DNA of 31,389 nucleotides. Origin: JAENZQ01 sp964553505 (GTDB taxonomy: Bacteria > Bacillota > Clostridia > Peptostreptococcales > JAAYPU01). Below, one piece after another: positions 22,905 to 29,711 of this stretch (positions are counted from its first letter, which is position 1; the number at the start of each line of letters is the position of its first letter). The notes beneath the pieces are model-generated. The model made no database searches. It saw only the letters and a program-made list of their open reading frames with translations, and was not told where the DNA came from. The stretch spans positions 1 to 31,389 of the forward strand of contig CAZKKX010000009.1 of NCBI GenBank assembly GCA_964553505.1, written 5' to 3'. The translations under genes and the position numbers were made by a program.

Positions 22905-22954
22905 AATATAATAGTTTTTTTCACTATTATATTATGAAATGAAAATAATAATGT
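22905..22954 (-). promoter_or_regulatory. Sigma-K-like promoter and palindrome before the YjcZ-like gene
   Basis: On the minus strand AC (22953-22954), 16 nt, CATAATATA (22928-22936) fits the AC-N16/17-CATANNNTA pattern of mother-cell sigma-K. It overlaps a perfect 10-bp inverted repeat, AATATAATAG (22905-22914) and CTATTATATT (22924-22933), loop 9 nt, that ends just before the ribosome site. In A/T-rich DNA such matches can be chance. Confidence 0.4.
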
Positions 22955-22993
22955 GAGTGCGGCAATATAAAAATAAATCGATACTATTGGCAT

Positions 22994-23383
22994 CTATTTA
23001 TTTTTCTTTTTGTCATATTCCGGTTTTTCTGATTTCGGCGTTTTCATTTTGCAATTCCCTTCGAAGGAGGCATTGCTTTTTACAATAAGGGTTTTTATAT
23101 TAATATCTCCAACGAGTCTGCATGTTTCATGAAGGGTCAGTGAATCTTGTGTTTCAACATTACCATGTACGGTACCATAGATTTCTACATTTACCGCTTT
23201 GATATTCCCCTGAATCATACTGTCTTCTCCTACAAAAAGATTTCCGTCTAAAATGATATCTCCATTTACTTTACCTTCAATCCGGGTCAGACCGGATGAT
23301 TCTAATTTGCCTGTAAAAACGGCATTTTTACCAATCAATGTATCAAAAGAATTTGGATTTGTATCATAATTTTTTTTACTCAT
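22994..23383 (-). CDS. Bactofilin (polymer-forming cytoskeletal protein)
   Basis: 129 aa from ATG 23383, with AGGAGGG 8 nt upstream; a start at 23410 would add nine residues ahead of the ribosome site. The core is a right-handed beta-helix of short repeats: FDTLIGKNAVFTGKLESSG, IEGKVNGDIILDGNLFVGED, IQGNIKAVNVEIYGTVHGNV and CRLVGDINIKTLIVK. The charged, disordered tail (KSEKPEYDKKKNK) is typical. Bactofilins polymerise without nucleotide and organise cell-wall enzymes or cell shape at the membrane. Divergent from the CapA-like gene. Confidence 0.93.
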   Translation of the reverse strand: MSKKNYDTNPNSFDTLIGKNAVFTGKLESSGLTRIEGKVNGDIILDGNLFVGEDSMIQGNIKAVNVEIYGTVHGNVETQDSLTLHETCRLVGDINIKTLIVKSNASFEGNCKMKTPKSEKPEYDKKKNK

Positions 23384-23509
23384 CTTTATAACCCTCCTGT
23401 CCCAATTCAACTAATAATATGTTACTATAAGACGAATCTAATTTCAATTAAAATGAGTATACTGTATTCATATATTATATAAAAATGATTTATTATATCT
23501 GAAAAGCCC

Positions 23510-23538
23510 TTTAAGCATCCTTATATGTATAATATAAT
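23510..23538 (+). promoter_or_regulatory. Possible promoter of the CapA-like/nadE operon
   Basis: -35 TTTAAG (23510-23515, weak), 17-nt spacer, consensus -10 TATAAT (23533-23538), 26 nt before the start codon at 23565. Surrounding sequence is very A/T-rich, so other -10-like boxes exist. Confidence 0.45.
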
Positions 23539-23564
23539 ATAGTTAAAAGTTAAAGGAGGCGCCT

Positions 23565-24695
23565 ATGTTTGAGAAAAGAAGAGGGATGCCCCTGAAAATA
23601 TTATTGACTATTTTACTGCTTTCTCCTATTCTGATTTTTTCTGATTACTATTTAAGTGAAACGGAAACCGAACAAGTAATGAATAACGGAGAAGAAATTA
23701 TTGAAGAAACTAATGAAATGGATACGGAGAAAAAATCAAACGATAAAGTAGTGCTGTGTTTTGCTGGGGATGTAATGATGGATAGCTATTTCGAAGATTA
23801 TATCAATAATTTTGGAGTTGATTATTCATGGACAAGCGTTGCGGCTATATTCCAGAAAGCAGATATTGCAGCCATTAATCTTGAAACCTGTGTAAGTGAA
23901 AGAGGCAAAAGTCTTAAAAGAGAAGGCTATGGATTCAGGTCAAAGCCTTTTACATTAAAGGGTTTGGTTAACGCGGGCATTGATTTGGTAAACCTTGCAA
24001 ATAATCATACATATGATTACGGTGAAGTTGCATTTTTAGACACATTAGGACATCTTGAAGAATACGGCATTTTATATTCCGGAGCAGGGAGGAACATAGA
24101 AGAAGCAATTAATGTTAAGATATTTGAAAAAAACAACTTAAAAGTAGGGTTTCTTAGTTTTGCTGAGGGTAATGCCTATAAAGCAGGGGACGAAAAGCCG
24201 GGGATTGCATGCTTTGACCGGAATGATAACACGATAATGCTGAATACCATTACAAAAGCAAAGGAAAAATGTGATATTTTAATTATAATGCTCCATTGGG
24301 GCATTGAGTATGCGCGGGAACCATCCGATTATCAGATTGAATTGGCGCACAAAATAATTGAAGCAGGTGCAGATGGTATTATAGGACATCATCCCCATGT
24401 GTTGCAGGGGATTGAAATATACAAAGGAAAACCAATACTATACAGTACCGGTAATTTTCTGTTCTTAAAGAAAAACGTAGAAGCAGGTAAAACTGCTGTA
24501 TTTGAACTTGAGTTTGGAAAGAATAATTTCACAGGAGGTTCATTTTATCCTGTCCATATTGATAAATGTAAAGCACAATTGTTGGAAGAAAATGATCCAA
24601 TGAAAAGCGAGATTATTGAAAAACTTATTAGTTTATCACAGAGATTCGGAACCGATATAAATACTAAAGGAAATATTGAAGTTGAGGTAAGATAA
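23565..24695 (+). CDS. CapA/PgsA-family metallophosphatase-like membrane protein
   Basis: 376 aa with AAAGGAGG 8 nt upstream. An N-terminal signal-anchor (PLKILLTILLLSPILIFSDY) is followed by an acidic linker, then the CapA domain: VVLCFAGDVMMDSYFEDYIN, AAINLETCVSE, LANNHTYDYGEVAFLDTLGH, ILIIMLHWGIEYAREPSDYQ, GADGIIGHHPHVLQGIEIYK and YSTGNFLF. These carry the Asp/His/Asn metal ligands of calcineurin-like phosphoesterases. CapA/PgsA proteins are named from poly-gamma-glutamate capsule synthesis, but no capB/capC is nearby, so the role here is an unspecified extracytoplasmic hydrolase. The stop is one base before nadE, so the two are probably co-translated. Confidence 0.9.
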   Translation: MFEKRRGMPLKILLTILLLSPILIFSDYYLSETETEQVMNNGEEIIEETNEMDTEKKSNDKVVLCFAGDVMMDSYFEDYINNFGVDYSWTSVAAIFQKADIAAINLETCVSERGKSLKREGYGFRSKPFTLKGLVNAGIDLVNLANNHTYDYGEVAFLDTLGHLEEYGILYSGAGRNIEEAINVKIFEKNNLKVGFLSFAEGNAYKAGDEKPGIACFDRNDNTIMLNTITKAKEKCDILIIMLHWGIEYAREPSDYQIELAHKIIEAGADGIIGHHPHVLQGIEIYKGKPILYSTGNFLFLKKNVEAGKTAVFELEFGKNNFTGGSFYPVHIDKCKAQLLEENDPMKSEIIEKLISLSQRFGTDINTKGNIEVEVR

Positions 24696-24696
24696 A

Positions 24697-26652
24697 ATGA
24701 AACAGAATATGGGAATGATTAGGGTTGCTGCAGTATCACCTAAGGTACGTATTGCGAACCCGAAATACAACGTAGGAGAAATAATATCCTGCACAAAACA
24801 GGCATATGCTGAAGGTGCTTCCATTATTCTATTTCCCGAGTTATCCATTACAGGATATACTTGTGGTGATTTATTTGCTCAAAGCATTTTATATGAAAAA
24901 GCACAGGAAGCCATAGACCAATTATCCGATGAAACTCAGAACGTGGAAGCTTTAGTGGTTGTGGGAATGCCGGTTTATATTGAAAACAATTTTTACAATT
25001 GTGCTATTTTGCTGCAAAAAGGTGAGGTTAAAGGAATTGTTCCCAAAACTATTATTCCTAATTATAAAGAATTTTATGAAGATAGATGGTTTGTATCAGG
25101 AAATGCTATCAGCAGAGAAATAAAGAGTATTTGCTATAAAGGAAAAGACATTCCTTTTGGGAATTTAATTTTTGAAGATTCTAAGAATGATATAAAAATT
25201 GGAATTGAAATTTGTGAGGATCTTTGGGCACCTATTACTCCGGGAACCCATCTTGCGCTGAACGGTGCACATATTCTGCTGAATTTGTCCGCCAGCCATG
25301 AAATGGTTGGAAAGTCGGATTATAGGAGAACACTTATTACACAGGGAAGTGCAAAAAACATATGCGGATATATTTATGCGGCATCCGGTGTACATGAATC
25401 CACAACGGATTTAGTTTTTGGCGGAGATTGCTATATTTGCGAAAATGGAAATATTTTGTCTTCAGGCAAAAAATTCGACAGAAGTAATACCATCCTATAT
25501 GGAGAAATAGATATCGAGAGAATTAAGTTTGAAAGAGGACAGGGGCAAAATTTTGAAAAATGCACCACTGCATATAGCGACAGAGCTGTATATCAACATA
25601 TTTTGTTGGAGCCTCTCTATAATCTGACACAAGAAGATACTCTTGAAAGAAAATACCCAAGGACACCATTTGTTCCGGATAACGATTTAGTTATAAATGA
25701 ACGCTGTGAAGAAATTTTCAATATTCAGTCGGCAGGCTTGGCTAAAAGAATAGAGCACATTGGCTCAACGAGCGTGGTAGTTGGCATTTCAGGAGGATTG
25801 GATTCGACTCTGGCACTTCTGGTATGCAGTGAGACCTTCAAGCTTTTGGGCTTAGACCCCCAAAATATTATTGGGGTAACGATGCCGGGATTTGGAACAA
25901 CAGATAAGACTTATCGGAATGCCTTGGCACTTATGGAGCATTTGGGAATACAGATAAGAGAAATAAGTATTGCCGATTCGGTACTTCAGCATTTTAAGGA
26001 TATAGGTCATAATCCGAAGATACATGATGTCACATATGAAAATGCGCAGGCCAGGGAAAGAACTCAGATATTAATGGATATTGCCAACAAGAAAAAGGGG
26101 ATTGTAGTAGGGACAGGAGATTTGTCAGAGATGGCTTTAGGATGGGCCACTTTTAATGGCGATCACATGTCTATGTATGCGGTGAATGCCAGTATCCCGA
26201 AGACTCTGGTAAGGTTTATCATAGAGTGGGTAATGAACAATAAATTTGAAAATTCTGCTTTAAAAAACACACTACAAGGTATCTTGGATACACCTATCTC
26301 GCCGGAACTTTTACCGCCTGACGAGGCCGGAGAAATATTGCAGAAGACAGAGGACACGGTGGGTCCTTACATTTTACACGATTTCTTTCTATATTATACC
26401 ATTAGATATGGCATGAGACCTTCAAAACTACTATATATTGCACGACGCACTTTTAAGGGGGATTATTCCGAAGAAGAGATAAAGAAATGGCTGATATTAT
26501 TTTATAAAAGGTTTTTCTCTCAGCAATTTAAAAGAAGTTGTATGCCCGATGGCCCGAAGGTAGGAACAGTCAGTTTATCCCCGAGGGGAGATTGGAGAAT
26601 GCCCAGTGATGCGGATGCTACTATCTGGATTAAGGAGGCAGAGGACTGCTAA
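24697..26652 (+). CDS. nadE: Glutamine-dependent NAD(+) synthetase
   Basis: 651 aa two-domain enzyme. The N-terminal nitrilase-like glutaminase has the catalytic triad E48 (FPELSITGY), Lys in GIVPKTIIPNYKEFYEDRWF and Cys in IGIEICEDLWAP. The C-terminal amide-transferring synthetase has the ATP PP-loop VVGISGGLDSTLALLVCSET and VGTGDLSEMALGWATFNGDH, ending with SPRGDWRMPSDADATIW. It converts deamido-NAD to NAD using ammonia channelled from glutamine. GAGG lies about 11 nt upstream, within the preceding gene. Full length, no defects. Confidence 0.97.
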   Translation: MKQNMGMIRVAAVSPKVRIANPKYNVGEIISCTKQAYAEGASIILFPELSITGYTCGDLFAQSILYEKAQEAIDQLSDETQNVEALVVVGMPVYIENNFYNCAILLQKGEVKGIVPKTIIPNYKEFYEDRWFVSGNAISREIKSICYKGKDIPFGNLIFEDSKNDIKIGIEICEDLWAPITPGTHLALNGAHILLNLSASHEMVGKSDYRRTLITQGSAKNICGYIYAASGVHESTTDLVFGGDCYICENGNILSSGKKFDRSNTILYGEIDIERIKFERGQGQNFEKCTTAYSDRAVYQHILLEPLYNLTQEDTLERKYPRTPFVPDNDLVINERCEEIFNIQSAGLAKRIEHIGSTSVVVGISGGLDSTLALLVCSETFKLLGLDPQNIIGVTMPGFGTTDKTYRNALALMEHLGIQIREISIADSVLQHFKDIGHNPKIHDVTYENAQARERTQILMDIANKKKGIVVGTGDLSEMALGWATFNGDHMSMYAVNASIPKTLVRFIIEWVMNNKFENSALKNTLQGILDTPISPELLPPDEAGEILQKTEDTVGPYILHDFFLYYTIRYGMRPSKLLYIARRTFKGDYSEEEIKKWLILFYKRFFSQQFKRSCMPDGPKVGTVSLSPRGDWRMPSDADATIWIKEAEDC

Positions 26653-26743
26653 TCACTAAACTCATTTTTGTCGCGAGGACTAAATAGAGGGTATGTCGAA
26701 TAACATAGAATAGAAAAGACCATTTTATCAGGGGGAAAACTTT

Positions 26744-27253
26744 TTGGAAAGGATATTGAATACAATTTTTAATCACAGACATAAGACAGTTATCATATTG
26801 GATTTACAAAAACAAATTATGCGTTTTTCTTTTATTGGATATATATTATTTCTTTTATATAAATTATTACTGGAGCCTCAGAGATTACTTACCCGTGAAA
26901 TTTTGATTGCCAATAGAGATATATATTTCAATTTGATTCCCTTTAAAACCATATCTCGCTATTTCCAGTACTTTTCATATTTTAAATTATGGGACTGGAT
27001 TTCCAATATTTTTGGAAATGTATTTCTGTTTATTCCTTTTGGATTAATGATACCTTTTATGATTAAAAGTCGGTATAAATTGCCTTTCACTGTCGGCCTT
27101 GGTTTTTTTATGGTACTGAATATTGAATTAATCCAGCATTATTTTGGATTGGGTGTTTTTGATGTAGATGATATCATATTAAATATCTTTGGTATTATTA
27201 TGGGATTTATTGGATATAAAAGCATCGAGAGGGTGACAAATAGTAAATTATAA
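26744..27253 (+). CDS. VanZ-like family membrane protein
   Basis: 169 aa; TTG start at 26744 with GGGGG 8 nt upstream. About four membrane segments. VanZ-family signatures: FNLIPFKTISRYF, NIFGNVFLFIPFGLMIPF (about residues 88-105), NIELIQHYFGLGVFDVDDII and LNIFGIIMGFIGY. VanZ proteins have been linked to teicoplanin resistance, but most are of unknown housekeeping function in the envelope. A strong hairpin follows, so it is probably monocistronic. Confidence 0.88.
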   Translation: MERILNTIFNHRHKTVIILDLQKQIMRFSFIGYILFLLYKLLLEPQRLLTREILIANRDIYFNLIPFKTISRYFQYFSYFKLWDWISNIFGNVFLFIPFGLMIPFMIKSRYKLPFTVGLGFFMVLNIELIQHYFGLGVFDVDDIILNIFGIIMGFIGYKSIERVTNSKL

Positions 27254-27264
27254 ATAAGAGATAT

Positions 27265-27297
27265 AAAGTTTTGCTGTAAGGCAAAACTTTCTCTTTT
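27265..27297 (+). terminator. Terminator after VanZ-like gene
   Basis: AAAGTTTTGC (27265-27274) pairs perfectly with GCAAAACTTT (27281-27290), loop TGTAAG, then CTCTTTT. Confidence 0.85.
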
Positions 27298-27323
27298 CAA
27301 GGAGATGCGCCAAAGAGACCTTT

Positions 27324-27356
27324 ACAATAGACCTTGGCGGAGGTCTATTGTATAAT
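27324..27356 (+). promoter_or_regulatory. Promoter with overlapping operator-like palindrome before yhaM
   Basis: -35 TAGACC (27328-27333), 17-nt spacer, -10 TATAAT (27351-27356). A perfect 11-bp inverted repeat, ACAATAGACCT (27324-27334) and AGGTCTATTGT (27341-27351), loop TGGCGG, covers the -35 and touches the -10. Such placement is typical of repressor sites. Because no T run follows, it is not a good terminator. Confidence 0.6.
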
Positions 27357-27390
27357 AATACATAATAGGTCATATTTAGGGGGGATTTTT

Positions 27391-28344
27391 TTGAATTTGA
27401 AGAAAAAATATATATTAGATTTGAAACCAGGAGATGATGTGGAGGATTTTTTCATGATAAAATCCTTTGCGTCCAAGGTTGCAAGTAATAACAAAAAATA
27501 TTTTGATTTTACACTATATGATAAAACAGGAGAAATAAATGCAAAATTGTGGGATGTCTCTGAGGAATGCAGCGAGTATAAGGAAGGCAGGATTATTAAA
27601 ATTAGAGGAAAGGTATCTGAATGGAATGGAACAAATCAGATAAAAATCCTTAAAGTAAGAATATCGACAGAAGAAGACCGGTATGATATAAAAGATTTCA
27701 TAAAAACGGCACCGGAAGAATCTGAAGAAATGTATAAGTATATATTGGCGAAAGCTGAAAGTATCGAGGATCATCAATTAAAGAAAATCACCCTTGAGTT
27801 TTTAAAGAAGCAGGAAAAGGAGCTGTTGTATTATCCTGCGGCTATGAAAAATCATCATTCTATTATGGGAGGGCTTTTGTTTCATATAAAAAGAATGCTT
27901 ATGATGGCGGAAAACATGTGTTTGGTTTATACAAATCTCAGAAAAGATTTTTTAATATGCGGCGTTATTCTTCACGATATAGCAAAACTATATGAGATGG
28001 AATCAAATCAATACGGTATCGTATCAGATTATACAACAGAAGGGTATCTTTTAGGGCACATTGTTCAGGGAATTAAAATGATAGAAAAGGCGGGAGAGAC
28101 TTTGGGAATAGATGGGGAAAAGTTGCTCATGATAGAACATATGATACTTTCCCATCATAATGAGCCAGAGTTTGGAAGCCCTAAAAGACCAATGTTTCCT
28201 GAAGCAGAAATGCTTCATTATCTGGATCAGATAGATGCTCGGATTTACGATATGGAAGAAGCATTAAAGCAAACAAAAGCCGGAAGTTTTTCTGATAAAA
28301 TATGGACCATGCACAACAGGAAACTATACAAGAGCAAAGAGTGA
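27391..28344 (+). CDS. yhaM: 3'-5' exoribonuclease YhaM family (OB fold + HD domain)
   Basis: 317 aa, close to the 314 aa of B. subtilis YhaM. TTG start at 27391 with AGGGGGG (27378-27384) 6 nt upstream; the in-frame TTG at 27334 lies in the palindrome and has no ribosome site. An N-terminal OB-type nucleic-acid-binding domain (FDFTLYDKTGEINAKLWDVS, IIKIRGKVSEWNGTNQIKI) precedes the HD phosphohydrolase domain (YYPAAMKNHHSIMGGLLFHI, CGVILHDIAKLYEM with the HD pair, ILSHHNEPEFGSPKRPMFPE). YhaM is a Mn/Co-dependent exonuclease active on RNA and ssDNA. A separate transcription unit. Confidence 0.93.
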   Translation: MNLKKKYILDLKPGDDVEDFFMIKSFASKVASNNKKYFDFTLYDKTGEINAKLWDVSEECSEYKEGRIIKIRGKVSEWNGTNQIKILKVRISTEEDRYDIKDFIKTAPEESEEMYKYILAKAESIEDHQLKKITLEFLKKQEKELLYYPAAMKNHHSIMGGLLFHIKRMLMMAENMCLVYTNLRKDFLICGVILHDIAKLYEMESNQYGIVSDYTTEGYLLGHIVQGIKMIEKAGETLGIDGEKLLMIEHMILSHHNEPEFGSPKRPMFPEAEMLHYLDQIDARIYDMEEALKQTKAGSFSDKIWTMHNRKLYKSKE

Positions 28345-28385
28345 AGCAGGGGACAGGTTATAGGGAGCAAGGGATGGTTTAAGAT

Positions 28386-28413
28386 CCATACTCTATACTC
28401 CATACTCTATAAT
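28386..28413. repeat. Tandem 14-bp repeat
   Basis: CCATACTCTATACT (28386-28399) is followed directly by CCATACTCTATAAT (28400-28413), one mismatch. It is intergenic and abuts the dispersed repeat at 28416. Function unknown; probably replication slippage. Confidence 0.85.
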
Positions 28414-28415
28414 CC

Positions 28416-28449
28416 TGTCATTGAGAAGCGACAGCGACGTGGCGATCTC
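28416..28449 (+). repeat. Second dispersed repeat copy
   Basis: Begins TGTCATTGAGAAGCGACAGC and ends GTGGCGATCTC. Same type as 9899-9927, with a 5-bp longer centre. It stops 15 nt before the cca start, so it lies in the mRNA leader. Confidence 0.65.
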
Positions 28450-28464
28450 AAAAAGGAAACACAG

Positions 28465-29700
28465 GTGAAAAATATGATCAGCTTACCTGAAGATGTAAAG
28501 TATTTATTAAACACCCTTAAAAATAATGGATATAAAGCCTATGTCGTCGGAGGCTGTGTTCGAGATACTCTTTTAGGGAAAAATCCTAAAGACTGGGACA
28601 TTACAACAGATGCGATACCGAGAGTAGTGAATTCATATTTTGATAATACCATAGAAGTGGGCAGGCGGTTTGGAACTGTCAAAGTGCTTCTCAATGACAA
28701 TGATTATGAAATAACTACATTTCGTAGAGACGGTGAATACAATGATTCAAGAAGGCCGGACAAGGTTTTTTTTTCAAAGGAAATTAAAGATGATTTAAGA
28801 AGGCGAGACTTTACCATCAATGCAATGGCATACAATCCGGAAACAGGTTTAATAGATTTATTTGACGGTCGGAAACATCTTATACAGCAAAAGATTATGT
28901 GTGTAGGAAATGCAGGTGAAAGATTTTGCGAAGATGCCTTAAGGATATTAAGGGGAATTCGGTTTGCATCACAGTTTCAGTTCAAAGTAGAACAGAAAAC
29001 TTACGAAGCTATGATAAAGAATAAAGAAAGACTCAATGATATCAGTGCTGAAAGGATTCAACAGGAGCTCAATAAAATACTTTTATCCTCTAAGCCTTCT
29101 GTTGGAATTTCATTAGCGGATCAGACAGGTATATTAAAAACCCTGTTCCCTGGTTGCAAAGAAAACCTTTGTAAGGAGGAAGATTTTAAAAGAATAGATT
29201 CTCTGGAGCCCGATTTGTTGCTTCGACTCACAGGGATTCTGCAGTTATTGACAAATGATGCAAACATACATAGTATGGAGACAAGCCGGACTATTTTAAA
29301 AAGGCTGAAATATGACAGAAAAACAGTCGCTCGAGCCGATTCTCTTTTAAATGCATGGGCACGTATTTCCAATGTGGACTCATCTCTTGAACTAAAAGGT
29401 TTGATCAGAGAAGTTGGAAAAGAAGATACAAGCCTTTTACTAAAGCTTTATGAAGCAGAACCCTATAACAAGAGACATGCTTTTTTTTTGAAAGAGTTAT
29501 ATGAAGGCATTTTGGACAGGGCGGAACCTATTGATTATCAAGATTTGAATATAAGTGGAAAAGATTTGATTCAAGAAGGCTTCCGAGGGCGTGAAATCAG
29601 AGAAACCATAGAAATGCTTATTAACACCGTTCATAATAATCCGGATAAGAATAAAAAAGAAGTTCTGCTTGAGTTGATAAAAAATATGAAAAACAGGTAA
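28465..29700 (+). CDS. cca: CCA tRNA nucleotidyltransferase
   Basis: 411 aa. Adds or repairs the CCA 3' end of tRNAs. Class II nucleotidyltransferase head: YVVGGCVRDTLLG (about residues 26-38), metal-binding DxD in KDWDITTDA, RRFGTVKVLL, the RRRDFTINAMAYN motif, then EDALRILRGIRFASQFQF of the neck domain and a helical body. GTG 28465 has AAAGGA 7 nt upstream. ATG 28474 (MISLPED...) with AGGTG 6 nt upstream is an equally good start. recD2 follows after 11 nt, so they are co-transcribed. Confidence 0.95.
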   Translation: MKNMISLPEDVKYLLNTLKNNGYKAYVVGGCVRDTLLGKNPKDWDITTDAIPRVVNSYFDNTIEVGRRFGTVKVLLNDNDYEITTFRRDGEYNDSRRPDKVFFSKEIKDDLRRRDFTINAMAYNPETGLIDLFDGRKHLIQQKIMCVGNAGERFCEDALRILRGIRFASQFQFKVEQKTYEAMIKNKERLNDISAERIQQELNKILLSSKPSVGISLADQTGILKTLFPGCKENLCKEEDFKRIDSLEPDLLLRLTGILQLLTNDANIHSMETSRTILKRLKYDRKTVARADSLLNAWARISNVDSSLELKGLIREVGKEDTSLLLKLYEAEPYNKRHAFFLKELYEGILDRAEPIDYQDLNISGKDLIQEGFRGREIRETIEMLINTVHNNPDKNKKEVLLELIKNMKNR

Positions 29701-29711
29701 ACAGGTGTTGT

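Noticed and set aside
22667..22993. A 108-aa minus-strand open frame and a 71-aa plus-strand frame across this stretch
   Set aside because: Both overlap the better supported 42-aa gene (22761-22889), a terminator and its promoter, have no good ribosome site, and show low-complexity translated terminator sequence.
26220..26235. ATAGAGTGGG inside nadE as a right attachment site matching the guaA 3' end
   Set aside because: Only about 10 bases match, it lies within a conserved codon stretch of an essential gene, and it is 3.5 kb beyond the operon terminator. No credible direct repeat of the guaA end was found.
28386..28449. CRISPR array or tRNA gene in the repeat-rich gap before cca
   Set aside because: Only two direct 14-bp units without spacers, and no cloverleaf can be drawn.
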